A DNA stretch of 64,000 bases from Amycolatopsis dendrobii (GTDB lineage: Bacteria > Actinomycetota > Actinomycetes > Mycobacteriales > Pseudonocardiaceae). The DNA is taken from NCBI RefSeq assembly GCF_014145675.1, contig NZ_JACGZW010000004.1, forward strand, positions 668,088-732,087, written 5' to 3'. The position numbers and the translations under genes are program-made. Of the stretch, positions 34,811-46,531 are shown piece by piece; within the stretch, counting starts at the first letter, position 1, and each line of letters opens with the position of its first letter. The notes under the pieces are model-generated. The model was not told the origin of the DNA. It was given only the letters and a program-made list of their open reading frames with translations, and did no database searches.

Positions 34811-35270
34811 CGCCACTCCTCCAGTTGCGGATTGTCATCCCTCGAATCGGGGACGGATCCATGATGCTCATCGGAGCCCGCCCCAGGAAGACGGCACCTG
34901 ACAGTGGCTAGGCCACCTTGAGGTAACCAACGGGCGGAAAGTGACCGGCTCGGTGCCGGAGCGGTTCCTATGCTACTCGCGCGGCTGGGCCCCAAGGGTG
35001 AAGATCGCATCCCGTTCAGTTTTGCGCGAGCGTCCCGTCGGATGCCGGCTAGCCGCACGCACCAGTTGGCCCACGGCGAACCCGTCCGATTGTGTCGCGA
35101 AACAATATTCTTTGGCGCCTCCCACAATCCCAAGGCAATTGCCCAGGAAAACGCACCAGCAAAGATCATTTCGCCTTGACGCCCCTTTCCTCCTTCAGTA
35201 CACCAGACCTCGAACTTCTCCCGTTCCGAGGCTCTCGGACAGGAAATAAAACCCGGAAAGGAACGGCGTC
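34811..35270. promoter_or_regulatory. 460-base control region between tautomerase and dnaK genes
   Basis: No gene is visible. An imperfect inverted repeat GGCCACC-TTGA-GGTAACC (34911-34928) could be an operator for the tautomerase gene. A possible sigma-70-like promoter for dnaK is TTGACG (35176-35181), 17 bases, TACACC (35199-35204). Only a half-match to the HspR HAIR element (CTTGAG at 34918) occurs, so HspR control is not supported, and no CIRCE element is seen. Confidence 0.4.
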
Positions 35271-37154
<1,884 letters not shown>

Positions 37155-37159
37155 CCGCC

Positions 37160-37639
37160 ATGGAGAACCAGCAGCAAGACGCCGAACCGGAAGACAACTC
37201 CTGGCTCCAGTCGCGGGTCGCCGAGCTGGAGAACAACTGGCGCACGGCGATGGCCGATCTGGACAACCTCCGCAAGCGCACCGTGCGGGACACCGTGCAA
37301 GTGCGGCAACAGGAACGCAAGCGGGCCGCCAAGGAACTGCTCACTGTGCTGGATAATCTGGACCTGGCCATCGGGCATGCCGAGGCAGACCCCAAAACCA
37401 TCGTCGCCGGGGTAGAAGCGGTGCGTGCGCAGGCTGACCTGGCGATGTCCAACCTCGGCTTCCCCCGGTACGGGGACGACCAGGGGGAACCGTTCGACCC
37501 GCAGCTGCACGAAGCGGTATCGGTCGTTCCGGCGGTGGGCGTCAAGCCGGGCACGGTGGTCCAGGTCGTGCGCCCCGGTTACGGCGACGCCGAGAACCAG
37601 CTGCGGCCCGCGGCGGTCGTGGTCGCGAAGGCGGATTGA
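37160..37639 (+). CDS. grpE: GrpE nucleotide exchange factor
   Basis: 159 residues. N-terminal coiled coil ([20 protein letters not shown]) and the C-terminal beta domain with [12 protein letters not shown] and [11 protein letters not shown] are typical. GrpE releases ADP from DnaK. Shorter at the N-terminus than many GrpE proteins. It starts 5 bases after dnaK and its TGA overlaps the dnaJ ATG by one base, so the three are coupled. Confidence 0.93.
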   Translation: MENQQQDAEPEDNSWLQSRVAELENNWRTAMADLDNLRKRTVRDTVQVRQQERKRAAKELLTVLDNLDLAIGHAEADPKTIVAGVEAVRAQADLAMSNLGFPRYGDDQGEPFDPQLHEAVSVVPAVGVKPGTVVQVVRPGYGDAENQLRPAAVVVAKAD

Positions 37640-38568
37640 TGAGCGACAGCGAGGACTTTTACGAGCTGCTCGGCGTCTCCCGGACAGCAAGCCAGGACGA
37701 AATCCAGAAGGCGTACCGCAAACTCGCCCGCAAATACCACCCGGACGTGAACAAAGACCCGGGAGCGGAGGAGAAGTTCAAAGCCGTCTCCGAGGCGTAC
37801 GACGTCCTTTCCGAACCGGAGAAACGCAAGCGCTACGACGCGTTCGGCAAGGACTTCCGGCAGGTTCCTCCGGACATGGACCCGGAAACCTACGCCCGTG
37901 CCAAGGCAGGCGGCGGTTTTCAGGGCGGTTTCCAGAGCGCCGAAGGAGTCGACTTCGAAGACCTCTTCGGCGGCATGTTCGGCGGCGGCTTCCAAGGCTT
38001 CGGGCGTCAGCCGCGCGGCCCGGTCCCCGGCGCCGATCAGGAAGCCGGCGTCGAGATCAGCCTGAACGAGGCCTACCAGGGCGGACGGCGTGCGTTCACC
38101 CTCAACGGCCCGGAGGGCGCGCGCACCGTCGACGTCAACATCCCGGCCGGGGTGATCGACGGCAAACGCATCCGGCTGGCGGGGCAGGGCGGCTACGGCA
38201 GCGGCGAAGGCGCACCGCGCGGCGACCTGTACCTGGTGGTGCATCTGGTGCACGACAAGCGGTACCAAATAGACGGACGGGACGTGACCGTCGATCTTCC
38301 TTTGCTGCCGTCGGAAGCGGCACTGGGCGCGACCGTGGCCATGGATCTCCCGGGCGGCGGCGAAGCGAAGCTGAAGATCGCGGCGGGAACGTCGAGCGGA
38401 CGCAAGCTGCGGTTGCGCGGCCGCGGCATCCCGAATTCCCGCGGCAACCCCGGCGATCTGTACGCCGCGGTCAAGATCGTCGTGCCGAATGAACTGACCG
38501 ACGAGCAGCGGAAGCTCTACGAGGACCTGGCCGCGGCCACCGACGACAACCCGAGGAGGCCGCGATGA
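37639..38568 (+). CDS. CbpA-type DnaJ co-chaperone (no zinc finger)
   Basis: 309 residues. J domain (2-70) with the HPD motif in [12 protein letters not shown], a Gly/Phe-rich linker (about 85-130) with [12 protein letters not shown], then the two C-terminal beta domains ([16 protein letters not shown] and [16 protein letters not shown]). The four CxxCxGxG repeats of classical DnaJ are absent, so this is a type B, CbpA-like protein. It stimulates DnaK ATPase. Its stop overlaps the next ATG (ATGA). Confidence 0.93.
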   Translation: MSDSEDFYELLGVSRTASQDEIQKAYRKLARKYHPDVNKDPGAEEKFKAVSEAYDVLSEPEKRKRYDAFGKDFRQVPPDMDPETYARAKAGGGFQGGFQSAEGVDFEDLFGGMFGGGFQGFGRQPRGPVPGADQEAGVEISLNEAYQGGRRAFTLNGPEGARTVDVNIPAGVIDGKRIRLAGQGGYGSGEGAPRGDLYLVVHLVHDKRYQIDGRDVTVDLPLLPSEAALGATVAMDLPGGGEAKLKIAAGTSSGRKLRLRGRGIPNSRGNPGDLYAAVKIVVPNELTDEQRKLYEDLAAATDDNPRRPR

Positions 38569-38879
38569 CCACCTACGCGCTCGTGCGCCGCAACCCTGCC
38601 GCGGCGCACCTGGACCTGCCGACGTTCGCGCACGCGACCGGCCTGCATCCGGAGCTGGTCCGCCGGTTCACTGTGCTGGGCCTGCTGGAACCGGTCGAGG
38701 ACGCGCGCGGCGAGTGGTGGTACCCGGTCGCGCAGGTGTCGGCGGCGGCCCGGATCCAGCGGCTGCGTGCCGGGTTCTCGCTGAACTACGCCGCGGTCGG
38801 TCTGGTCGCCGACCTGCTCGACCGCATCGCGGACCTCGAAGCGGACCTCCGTACCCGATCCCGACGCAGCGGAGGCTGA
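38565..38879 (+). CDS. CbpM-like chaperone modulator (MerR-related)
   Basis: 104 residues with [20 protein letters not shown], a MerR-like helix-turn-helix region, and a C-terminal coiled coil ([16 protein letters not shown]). In enterobacteria CbpM binds the J domain of CbpA and inhibits it; this protein follows a CbpA-like gene by ATGA overlap. HspR, which occupies this place in main actinobacterial dnaK operons, has a related fold, so a DNA-binding role cannot be excluded. Confidence 0.85.
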   Translation: MTTYALVRRNPAAAHLDLPTFAHATGLHPELVRRFTVLGLLEPVEDARGEWWYPVAQVSAAARIQRLRAGFSLNYAAVGLVADLLDRIADLEADLRTRSRRSGG

Positions 38880-38881
38880 CC

Positions 38882-41515
38882 ATGGATCCCGACCGGCTCA
38901 CCCAGAAATCCCAGGAAGCCCTGCACGACGCGCAGACCGCCGCGCTGCGGTACGGCCAGCCGGAGGTCGACGGCGAACACCTGCTGCTCGCGTTGCTCGA
39001 CCAGCCCGACGGGCTCGCGTCGCGGCTCCTCGCCGAAGCGGGCGCGGATCCGGCCCGGCTCAAGCAAGAGCTGGAAGCCGAACTCGGACGCCGCCCGAAG
39101 GTAAGCGGACCCGGCGTTACACCCGGCGAAACGCGCGTGACCGCCCGGCTGGCCCGCGTGCTCGACGCGGCCGATCGCGAAGCGGGACGGCTGAAGGACG
39201 ATTACGTGTCCGTCGAACACCTCGTCGCGGCATTGCTGGAGGAGGGCAGTTCGAGCGCGGCCGGGCGGCTGTTGCGCGGCGCGGGCTTGACCCGGGACAA
39301 GTTCCTGGAGGTGCTGCGGAAGGTGCGCGGCAACCAGCGGGTCACCTCGGCGACGCCGGAATCCGCTTACGAGGCTTTGGAAAAGTACGGCCGCGATCTC
39401 GTCGCCGACGCGGCGGCGGGCAAGCTGGACCCGGTCATCGGACGGGACGCGGAGATCCGCCGGGTGATCCAGATCCTGTCGCGCAAGACGAAGAACAATC
39501 CGGTGCTCACCGGGGATCCGGGCGTGGGCAAGACCGCGATCGTCGAGGGGCTCGCGCAGCGCATCGACCGCGGCGACGTGCCGGAAGGGCTCAAGGGCAA
39601 GACGGTGTTCTCGCTCGACCTCGGGGCGCTCGTCGCGGGCGCGAAGTACCGGGGCGAGTTCGAAGAGCGGCTGAAGGCCGTGCTCAACGAGCTGACCGCG
39701 GCCGAGGGCCGGATCCTCTTGTTCGTCGACGAACTGCACACCGTCGTCGGCGCGGGTGCCACCGAAGGTGCGGGGTCTTCTCTCGACGCCGGCAACATGC
39801 TCAAACCCATGCTGGCGCGTGGCGAACTGCATTTGATCGGGGCGACGACGGCGGACGAGTACCGCAAGTACATCGAGAAGGACGCCGCGCTCGAACGACG
39901 GTTCCAGCCGGTGCTGGTGGACGAGCCGTCGGTCGAGGACGCGATTTCGATCATGCGCGGGCTGCGCGAGCGGCTCGAGGTGTTCCACGGCGTGAAGATC
40001 CAGGACAGCGCGCTGGTCGCCGCGGTCGTGCTGAGTCACCGCTACATTTCGGACCGGTTCCTGCCGGACAAGGCGATCGACCTGGTGGACGAGGCGTGCG
40101 CGATGCTGCGCACGGAGATCGACTCGATGCCCGCCGAACTGGACGAGCTGAGCCGGCGGCTGACCCGCACCGAGATCGAGGAAGCCGCGCTGGCGAAGGA
40201 AACCGACGCGGCGAGCAAGACCCGGCTCGAAGAACTGCGTCGCGAGCTGGTCGACCTCCGCGCCGAGGCGAGCGGGATGCGGACGCAGTGGGAGGCGGAA
40301 CGGTCCGCGCTGCACAAGGTTCAGGCGCTGCGCGAGGAAATCGAACAGGTCAGTCGCGACGCCGACTCCGCGGAACGCGCCTACGACCTGAACAAGGCCG
40401 CCGAACTGCGCCACGGCAAGCTTCCCGAGCTGGAGCGACGGCTGGTGGGCGAAGAAGAACTGCTCGCCACGCGGCAGGCGGGCACCCGGTTGCTGCGCGA
40501 GGTCGTGACCGAGGAGGAGATCGCGGCGGTCGTGTCGCGGTGGACCGGCATTCCGGTCAGCCGGCTGCAGGAGGGCGAGCGGTCGAAGCTGCTGCGGCTG
40601 GACGAACTGCTGCACGAGCGCGTCATCGGGCAGGACGAGGCGGTGCAGCTGGTCGCGGACGCGATCATCCGCGCGCGGTCGCGGATCAAGGACCCGCGCC
40701 GTCCGATCGGTTCGTTCCTCTTCCTGGGCCCGACCGGCGTCGGCAAGACCGAACTGGCGAAGGCGCTCGCCGCGGATCTGTTCGACACCGAGGACAACAT
40801 CGTCCGGATCGACATGAGCGAATACCAGGAACGGCACACGGTCTCGCGGCTCGTCGGCGCGCCGCCCGGGTATGTCGGCTACGACGAGGGCGGCCAGCTC
40901 ACCGAGGCGGTGCGGCGGAAGCCGTATTCGGTGGTGTTGTTCGACGAGATCGAGAAGGCGCACGCGGACGTGTTCAACACTCTGCTGCAGGTGCTCGACG
41001 ACGGACGGCTGACTGATTCGCAGGGCCGCACGGTCGACTTCCGCAACACCGTCATCATCATGACCTCCAACATCGGCGCGCACTTCCTGATCGAGGGGGT
41101 GAACGACGAGGGCGAGATCACCGAGTCCGCGCGCGACGAGGTGATGGCGGCGCTGCGCGGGCACTTCCGGCCGGAGTTCCTCAACCGGATCGACGACATC
41201 GTGCTGTTCAAACCGCTGACGCTGCCGGAGATCGAACGGGTCGTCGAACTGATGCTGGGCGAACTGCGCAAACGGCTCGCCGAGCAGAACATGACCCTGG
41301 AAGTATCCGACAAAGCACTGCGCTTCATCGCGGAACAGGGCTTCGACCCGGTGTACGGGGCCCGGCCGCTGCGCCGGTTCCTCGCCCGGGAGGTCGAGAC
41401 CCGGATCGGGCGCGCGCTGCTCGGCGGCGAAGCGCACGACAACACGGTCGTCGACGTCAGCCTCGACGACGGCGTGCTCACCGTGACCTGCCGGGACCGA
41501 GAGGCAGCGGCATGA
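38882..41515 (+). CDS. clpB: ClpB disaggregase (Hsp100)
   Basis: 877 residues. N-terminal Clp repeats ([18 protein letters not shown], 1-145), first AAA domain with Walker [14 protein letters not shown], a coiled-coil middle domain (about 400-520), second AAA domain with [14 protein letters not shown] and the sensor/arginine region [15 protein letters not shown]. It dissolves protein aggregates together with DnaK. It begins 2 bases after cbpM, so the five genes form one operon. Confidence 0.95.
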   Translation: MDPDRLTQKSQEALHDAQTAALRYGQPEVDGEHLLLALLDQPDGLASRLLAEAGADPARLKQELEAELGRRPKVSGPGVTPGETRVTARLARVLDAADREAGRLKDDYVSVEHLVAALLEEGSSSAAGRLLRGAGLTRDKFLEVLRKVRGNQRVTSATPESAYEALEKYGRDLVADAAAGKLDPVIGRDAEIRRVIQILSRKTKNNPVLTGDPGVGKTAIVEGLAQRIDRGDVPEGLKGKTVFSLDLGALVAGAKYRGEFEERLKAVLNELTAAEGRILLFVDELHTVVGAGATEGAGSSLDAGNMLKPMLARGELHLIGATTADEYRKYIEKDAALERRFQPVLVDEPSVEDAISIMRGLRERLEVFHGVKIQDSALVAAVVLSHRYISDRFLPDKAIDLVDEACAMLRTEIDSMPAELDELSRRLTRTEIEEAALAKETDAASKTRLEELRRELVDLRAEASGMRTQWEAERSALHKVQALREEIEQVSRDADSAERAYDLNKAAELRHGKLPELERRLVGEEELLATRQAGTRLLREVVTEEEIAAVVSRWTGIPVSRLQEGERSKLLRLDELLHERVIGQDEAVQLVADAIIRARSRIKDPRRPIGSFLFLGPTGVGKTELAKALAADLFDTEDNIVRIDMSEYQERHTVSRLVGAPPGYVGYDEGGQLTEAVRRKPYSVVLFDEIEKAHADVFNTLLQVLDDGRLTDSQGRTVDFRNTVIIMTSNIGAHFLIEGVNDEGEITESARDEVMAALRGHFRPEFLNRIDDIVLFKPLTLPEIERVVELMLGELRKRLAEQNMTLEVSDKALRFIAEQGFDPVYGARPLRRFLAREVETRIGRALLGGEAHDNTVVDVSLDDGVLTVTCRDREAAA

Positions 41516-41537
41516 TCGCGGCCTCGCGGGCGGGCCG

Positions 41538-42722
41538 ATGACTGCTGGCGGGCTCGCCGCGTGGGTCCAGCCGCGGCTGCCGCGGCTGATCGACGACATC
41601 TGCGCGGCGGCGTGCGAACGGATCGACCTCTACCGGGACGAGAAGATCGTGCCGCGCGCCGACCTGCACCGTTCGGTCGCGGTCAACGTGCGGTTCCTGG
41701 TCGACGCGCTCGGCGGGATCGAAGACCCGGACCAGGGCGCACCGCAGGAGACCGGCAGCCGGCGCGCGCACCAGGGCGCGCCGTTGCCGGAGGTGCTGCA
41801 GGTGTACCGGATCGGCACCGCGATGCTGTGGGACCTCCTGGCCGCGCACGCCCGCGAGACCGGCGAAACCGAGGTGCTGATCGACGCGGCAAGTCTGCTC
41901 TGGCAGGTCACCGACGAGCACGCGGTGCACGTGACCGAGGCTTACCGGACCGCGAGCGCGGAGCTTCTCGTTGCCCAGCAACGACGTCGCTCCGCGCTGG
42001 CCGAGGCGCTGTTCACCGGCCAGCGCCTCTCCGAAGCCGGACCGTGGGAAGCCGGACGGCTGCTCGGCCTGCCTCCTGAAGGAAAGCTCGCCGTCGTCGC
42101 GGCGGAGACTCGTGGGTTGGCGGAGGAGAGCCTGGTCGGCATCGAACGGCGGCTCGGGCAGCTCGGCATCGTGTCGGCGTGGCAGCTCACTCCGGTTTCG
42201 CAGGCCGGGTTGGTTTCGTTGCGCGACGAGCAATACAGCGCGGTGCTGGCCGTGCTCAACGAGGTGGCGCTGACCCGCACCGGCGTCAGCCCGCTGTACA
42301 CGTCGCTCGCCGACACCCCGCGCGCGCTGCACCTGGCGCGCACCGCACTGGCCGGTGCTTCGCCCGAACGCGTCGAGGTCCGCGCGTTCGATCCCAGCCC
42401 GCTGGCCGCGCTCGTCGCCTATGACCCCGACGAGGGTCGTCGGCTCGGCGACCAGGTCTTCGGCCCGGTCCTGGATTTGCCCGCCGACGAACGAGATCTG
42501 CTCCTGGAGACCATCGAGGCCTACTTCGCCGGCGGCGGCTCCTCCGAACGCGCCGGACAGACTTTGCACTGCCACGCCAACACCGTCCGCTACCGGCTGC
42601 GGCGGATCCGGGAACTCACCGACCGGTCGCTGACCGACCCTCGCGACCTGGCCGAGCTGGTCACCGCGATGCAAGCACTGCGCGTCGACACGCAAACCCA
42701 CTCTCAAAGGAATAGACCATGA
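41538..42722 (+). CDS. PucR/CdaR-family helix-turn-helix regulator
   Basis: 394 residues. An N-terminal RsbR-like helical region ([36 protein letters not shown]), a GGDEF-like middle (about 190-290) and a C-terminal PucR helix-turn-helix with [19 protein letters not shown]. Many actinobacterial proteins of this layout are single-copy activators of neighbouring genes. It follows clpB by 22 bases and is joined to the next small gene by ATGA overlap. Confidence 0.88.
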   Translation: MTAGGLAAWVQPRLPRLIDDICAAACERIDLYRDEKIVPRADLHRSVAVNVRFLVDALGGIEDPDQGAPQETGSRRAHQGAPLPEVLQVYRIGTAMLWDLLAAHARETGETEVLIDAASLLWQVTDEHAVHVTEAYRTASAELLVAQQRRRSALAEALFTGQRLSEAGPWEAGRLLGLPPEGKLAVVAAETRGLAEESLVGIERRLGQLGIVSAWQLTPVSQAGLVSLRDEQYSAVLAVLNEVALTRTGVSPLYTSLADTPRALHLARTALAGASPERVEVRAFDPSPLAALVAYDPDEGRRLGDQVFGPVLDLPADERDLLLETIEAYFAGGGSSERAGQTLHCHANTVRYRLRRIRELTDRSLTDPRDLAELVTAMQALRVDTQTHSQRNRP

Positions 42723-43051
42723 ACCAGATCACCGCGAAAACCCTCGGCACCCCGAGCGGCGGGCTCTTCGACAACCCGTGGCCGCCGGATTTCCCGGCCG
42801 TCGGACAGCGCGTCGCGATCTTCGCCTACGAAGTCACCCGGGTCGACGGCACCGGCCAAGACATCCGCACGTATCACGCCGGCCCCGCCGAAACCGCCGC
42901 GCAAGGCCCGCTCGGATCGAGCCACGACGAGCCGCAAGGCGTCACCGTGGCCTGGCGCGGCTGCGGCACCGGCACGGTCACGTCGGTGTCGGCACCGCTG
43001 GGCCGCGAACGCACCTGCGAGATCGACCCGGACGAGGCGGGCCTGCTGTGA
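42719..43051 (+). CDS. Unknown 110-residue protein
   Basis: 110 residues, no membrane segment, no signal peptide, no family that I recognise. [18 protein letters not shown] segment and a single Cys pair (CGTG and TCEID) are the only marks. The ATG overlaps the stop of the PucR-type gene and a G6PDH gene follows 30 bases later, so it is cotranscribed with both. Codon use (GC-rich third positions) matches its neighbours, so it is likely real. Confidence 0.6.
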   Translation: MNQITAKTLGTPSGGLFDNPWPPDFPAVGQRVAIFAYEVTRVDGTGQDIRTYHAGPAETAAQGPLGSSHDEPQGVTVAWRGCGTGTVTSVSAPLGRERTCEIDPDEAGLL

Positions 43052-43081
43052 CCACCCCGCCGGTCCGGCAGGACTGAACCG

Positions 43082-44467
43082 ATGGCGGACTGGAACGCCG
43101 GCGCCCTGGTGATTTTCGGGATCACCGGGGATCTCGCGGCGAAAATGACCCTTCCCGCGCTCTACCGGCTGGAACAACGCGGCGAACTGCACTGTCCGGT
43201 CATCGGCACCGCCACCGCTTCGTTGTCCCGGGCCGAGTTCACCGAACTCGCCCGCCGCTCCGTCGAGAAAGCCGTCGACGACTTCGACCCCGCCGTGTTC
43301 GCCCGGCTGTCCCGGCGGCTGTCCTACCTCAGCGGGGAAGCCACCGATCCCGAGCTGTACCAAGCACTTGCCTCGCACCTGACCGCCAGACCGCTGTACT
43401 ACCTGGCGCTGCCTCCCTCGCTGTTCGCCACCGTCGCGGAGCGCCTGGCCGCCGCGGGTCTGCTGACCGACGCCCGCGTAGCGCTGGAAAAACCCTTCGG
43501 CAGCGATCTCGCTTCAGCGCGGGAACTGCGTGGACGCCTGAACGAGATCCTCGACGAACAGCACGTGCTCCTGGTCGACCATTTCCTCGGCAAGGAACCG
43601 GTCACCGAAATCGAATACCTGCGATTCGCGAACCACGTGCTCGCCGAACTGTGGGACCGCGACAGCGTCACCGCCATCCAGATCACGATGGCCGAGAACC
43701 TGGACGTCGCCGGCCGCGGCCGGTTCTACGACCAGGTCGGGGCGCTGCGCGACGTCGTGCAGAACCATCTGCTGCAACTGCTGGCGCTGGTGGCGATGGA
43801 CGCGCCGGTCGGGTCGAGCGTGGCGGACCTGCGCGCGAAGAAACTCGAGATCTTCCGGGCGATCCCGGCCGTCGAGCCTGCCGACTGCGTGCGCGGACAA
43901 TACGAGGGCTACCAGGGCGTGCCCGGGGTGGCGCCCGGGTCGAACACCGAAACCTACGTCGCACTCAAACTGGCGATCGACAACTGGCGCTGGGCCGGAG
44001 TGCCGATCTTCCTGCGTGCGGGCAAATGCCTGCCCGCCAGCGCCACCGAGGTCCGGCTGATCTTCAAGCACACCCCACGCCTGCGGTTCCTGCCCGACGC
44101 CGCACAGGTCGAGGCCAACCAGTTGGTCCTGCGGATCTCGCCGGACCCGGCGTTCCGGCTCCGGCTGTCCGGCTTGGACAGTGCGCGGCAATGGCGTCCG
44201 GTCCGCCTGGACACCACCTTCGAACGGGACTTGGGCGCCCCGCGTTCGCCTTACGAACGGCTGCTGGCGGACGCCCTCGCGGGCGACGACCGGCTCTTCG
44301 CCTGGCAGGACGCGGTAGCGGAAAGCTGGCGAATTCTGCGGCCGGCGCTGGCTTATCCCCGCCCGGCACGGTGGTACGCACCGGGAACGTGGGGTCCTTC
44401 CGCCGCGGACGACCTGGTGGACGGGTATCCGGCGTGGCAGCCGCCCTGGCTGCCCGCACCTCGTTGA
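43082..44467 (+). CDS. zwf: Glucose-6-phosphate 1-dehydrogenase
   Basis: 461 residues. Nucleotide-binding LVIFGITGDLAAKMTLPALY, the catalytic LVDHFLGKEPV (usual RIDHYLGKE), and RAGKCLPASATEV. It makes 6-phosphogluconolactone and NADPH, the entry to the oxidative pentose phosphate pathway. This placement behind a chaperone operon is not the usual zwf-opcA-tal cluster, so it is probably a second isozyme tied to stress. Slightly shorter than the approximately 500-residue standard. Confidence 0.93.
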   Translation: MADWNAGALVIFGITGDLAAKMTLPALYRLEQRGELHCPVIGTATASLSRAEFTELARRSVEKAVDDFDPAVFARLSRRLSYLSGEATDPELYQALASHLTARPLYYLALPPSLFATVAERLAAAGLLTDARVALEKPFGSDLASARELRGRLNEILDEQHVLLVDHFLGKEPVTEIEYLRFANHVLAELWDRDSVTAIQITMAENLDVAGRGRFYDQVGALRDVVQNHLLQLLALVAMDAPVGSSVADLRAKKLEIFRAIPAVEPADCVRGQYEGYQGVPGVAPGSNTETYVALKLAIDNWRWAGVPIFLRAGKCLPASATEVRLIFKHTPRLRFLPDAAQVEANQLVLRISPDPAFRLRLSGLDSARQWRPVRLDTTFERDLGAPRSPYERLLADALAGDDRLFAWQDAVAESWRILRPALAYPRPARWYAPGTWGPSAADDLVDGYPAWQPPWLPAPR

Positions 44468-44570
44468 TCCGTGCCGCGACCGCCGATTCGGGCGCGTCGC
44501 CGGACAGATCGACCGCCGCGACAAGGAAGATTTTGTCCGCGCCAACCCATTCCATGTGCAGAAAACTGAC
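44441..44570 (-). pseudogene. Possible remnant of a cation diffusion facilitator C-terminus
   Basis: In one reverse frame VSFLHMEWVGADKIFLVAAVD is followed by ESAVAARINEVRAARAA. This resembles the cytoplasmic end of cation diffusion facilitators (xHxxxxGPDxLLVAAxVD, then helix). There is no start and no membrane part, and it overlaps the tail of zwf by a few bases. Weakly supported. Confidence 0.3.
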
Positions 44571-44675
44571 CATAGGCGATCTCTGGTGGTTCGATCGACA
44601 GCGTGCCCTCAAGCTGGAGTCCCACGAAGGACGGCTCGGGCATTCACTGCCGCCCAGTGTCGACCCACCCAGTTC

Positions 44676-44708
44676 GGTTCGCCGAGGCCATGATGGCCTC
44701 GGCGAACC
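44676..44708. terminator. Hairpin terminator after carbonic anhydrase
   Basis: Perfect 15-base arms (44676-44690, 44694-44708) with TGA loop, 24 bases after the carbonic anhydrase stop and also facing the zwf end. Confidence 0.8.
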
Positions 44709-44732
44709 TCCTCAGCAACGCCTGCGCAGCAG

Positions 44733-45377
44733 TCAGGACACCGACTTGGCGGCAGAAGCGTCGATACCGTGCGCGGCCACGACTTCAGCGGACCCGTCGG
44801 CCAGCCGGTAACGCAGACCGACCACAGCCGCCCGCCCGTCCGCGACCCGGTCCGCGAGCACGCGGGAGCGGTCCAGCAGCAGGTCGACGGTGTGCTTGAC
44901 GTGCTCAGCCAGAATCTCGTGCGGTTCGACCCGGCCCGCGGCCCGTGCGGCGAGGACGCTGGGCGTCACCTTCTCGACGACGTCGCGGACGTACCCGACC
45001 GGCGCGAGCCCGTCTTCGAGGGCTGCGCGAGCCGCGCCGACGGCACCGCAGGAGTCGTGGCCGAGGACGACGACGAGCGGGCAGTCGAGCAGGTCGACGC
45101 CGTACTCGATGCTGCCAAGGACCTCCCCGCCGATCACCTGGCCGGCGGTGCGCACGACGAACAGGTCGCCGAGTCCGCGGTCGAAGATGATCTCGGCGGC
45201 GAGGCGCGAGTCGGAACACCCGAACAGGACCGCGAACGGGTGCTGGTTCGGCGCGATCGCCGCGCGGCGGGCAGCGTCCTGGTTGGGGTGTTCCGGGGCG
45301 CTGGTGACGAAGCGATGGTTGCCTGCCATCAGCAGGTCGAACGCTTCTTGCGGAGTCGGCGGTGTCGTGTCGGCCAT
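44733..45377 (-). CDS. Beta-class carbonic anhydrase
   Basis: 214 residues. Zinc ligands Cys54 and Asp56 dyad in FGCSDSRL, His107 and Cys110 in LGHDSCGAV. It interconverts CO2 and bicarbonate in the cytoplasm. The N-terminal helix has ALFDLLMAGN-type sequence (EAFDLLMAGNHRF) usual in the family. A single gene with a strong terminator. Confidence 0.93.
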   Translation of the reverse strand: MADTTPPTPQEAFDLLMAGNHRFVTSAPEHPNQDAARRAAIAPNQHPFAVLFGCSDSRLAAEIIFDRGLGDLFVVRTAGQVIGGEVLGSIEYGVDLLDCPLVVVLGHDSCGAVGAARAALEDGLAPVGYVRDVVEKVTPSVLAARAAGRVEPHEILAEHVKHTVDLLLDRSRVLADRVADGRAAVVGLRYRLADGSAEVVAAHGIDASAAKSVS

Positions 45378-45459
45378 GACCTCAGCCTAAGCCGACGGCG
45401 ACGGCAAGCGGTGTTGCGATCGTCTCGCCGAGCTCAGGTTTGAACAGTTCGCGGACGGT

Positions 45460-45624
45460 TTAGCGCCCCCGTCCGAGCGCGGCCCGTTTCACGAAGCCGA
45501 CCGCGGCGGTCGCCAGGAACAGGACGGCGCCCACGACGACGAGCCAGAACAGGCCTTTGATCACCACCCCGAGCACGATGCACACCAGCCAGATCACCAG
45601 AAGCAGACCGAGCAGTGCCAGCAT
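45460..45624 (-). CDS. Small two-TM hydrophobic protein
   Basis: 54 residues: TM1 about 2-22 (LALLGLLLVIWLVCIVLGVV), TM2 about 26-44, and a basic tail KRAALGRGR. AGGAGG lies five bases before the ATG, which is why this start is preferred to a longer frame. Such short membrane proteins of unknown function are frequent in actinobacteria and are often stress-induced. Confidence 0.7.
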   Translation of the reverse strand: MLALLGLLLVIWLVCIVLGVVIKGLFWLVVVGAVLFLATAAVGFVKRAALGRGR

Positions 45625-45750
45625 GGAGCCCTCCTGACCATCGCCGGGAAACCGCGATTCTCCGGAAGGGATACCCAGCCGCGGCCGGTCTATGCGGCCC
45701 AGTCCGTCCGCGAAGCCCCCCCCCCGCGGAACCGGCAATCGGGTCCGGAC

Positions 45751-45788
45751 GCCAAAAATCCCCAGGCCGAAACTTCTCGAACCTGGGG
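45751..45788 (-). terminator. Terminator of the former tRNA-Lys gene
   Basis: Arms CCTGGGG (45760-45766 and 45782-45788 on opposite strands) with a 15-base loop, followed on the minus strand by ATTTTTGG (45751-45759). It directly follows the 3' end of the tRNA fragment. Confidence 0.75.
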
Positions 45789-45796
45789 AGGGTGGG

Positions 45797-45838
45797 TGCG
45801 CCAGCAGGGACTTGAACCCCGAACCCGCTGGTTAAGAG
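45797..45838 (-). other. tRNA-Lys(CTT) 3' half, probable attachment site
   Basis: The 42 bases run on the minus strand from the anticodon loop CTCTTAA (45832-45838) through the anticodon stem 3' arm, a 5-base variable loop, the T arm with TTCAAGT loop, and acceptor strand CTGGCGC plus discriminator A. The 5' half is absent, so this is not a working tRNA. Integrases commonly recombine at the anticodon loop and leave exactly this piece. The retained terminator lies to the left, so inserted DNA should lie to the right. Confidence 0.8.
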
Positions 45839-46531
45839 TTCGCGGCCGACCTGTAGTGATGTCGGACAAGACCTTCCATGTGGTCGCGGGGCCTCGGTGG
45901 TGTCGTGCGGTGTCGGCTGCTGTCGTCGTGTGATGGAGGTCTCGGACTCGCGAATGCCAGGTTGTTTGTCTGGTCCACTCCCGGTCTGGCGCAGCATCGT
46001 GAGGGGGTCGAAGTGACCGGGCGGAGTGCTCGGCGTGATCCGGTCGTCTCGGCGGTGAGCATCATGGTGGGGATCGTTGTGGGCTGACGCTGATCGGTTG
46101 GGCTGAGGTCGGGCCGGGTCTTCTGCACGCTCTCGCCGGCGCACACGTCGCTGCCGGCGGTCATCTTGCCGCGGCAGCGGACGATCGACATGGGGTGTCG
46201 TCGGATAATCCGGGCGAGAGCACCGCTGGGCTTGATCCAGGTCTGGGGGAGCGGTCTCGGAAGATTGGCTCGGAGCATCGAGCGCGGCATCAGCGTCCGG
46301 TTTCGGCGGAGGTGCTGACTGGCTCAGCTCCGATAGCAGTTGTCTGAGCTGCGCCGGTTTCCGCCGTCGTGGCCAGTCGGTCAGGGCATGCGGGATCGGG
46401 GGCGAACCGAGCGGCGGGCACAGGGGCCGTCCGTCCATCCGGTGCAGCACGCTATTCCGTTGTGGACACATGCGCACGGTCGCGACACTCCCTTCCCTTC
46501 AGCCGGTATCGCCGACAGAAGGGAAGCAGGA
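45839..46531. other. Region without recognisable gene, right of the att site
   Basis: Less GC-biased than the surroundings. Open frames in it have no family resemblance, and one only reads through the tRNA fragment. It may be decayed element DNA (an integrase or excisionase would be expected here), but I see no integrase motif. Confidence 0.4.
46492..46526 (-). terminator. Weak hairpin after the cupin gene
   Basis: 9-base arms CTTCCCTTC (46492-46500) and GAAGGGAAG (46518-46526) with a 17-base loop, just after the cupin stop. Confidence 0.4.

Noticed and set aside
34918..34923. CTTGAG as an HspR HAIR element for dnaK
   Set aside because: Only one half-site is present, over 340 bases before the start, and the second half ACTCAAG is absent.
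45716..45725. Run of ten C bases as a phase-variation site
   Set aside because: It lies upstream of the small membrane protein's ribosome binding site, not inside a gene or between promoter elements that I can define; it could also be a sequencing error.
45434..46477. Minus-strand open frame crossing the tRNA fragment
   Set aside because: It translates the tRNA piece (LTSGFGVQVPAGAP), a known annotation artefact.
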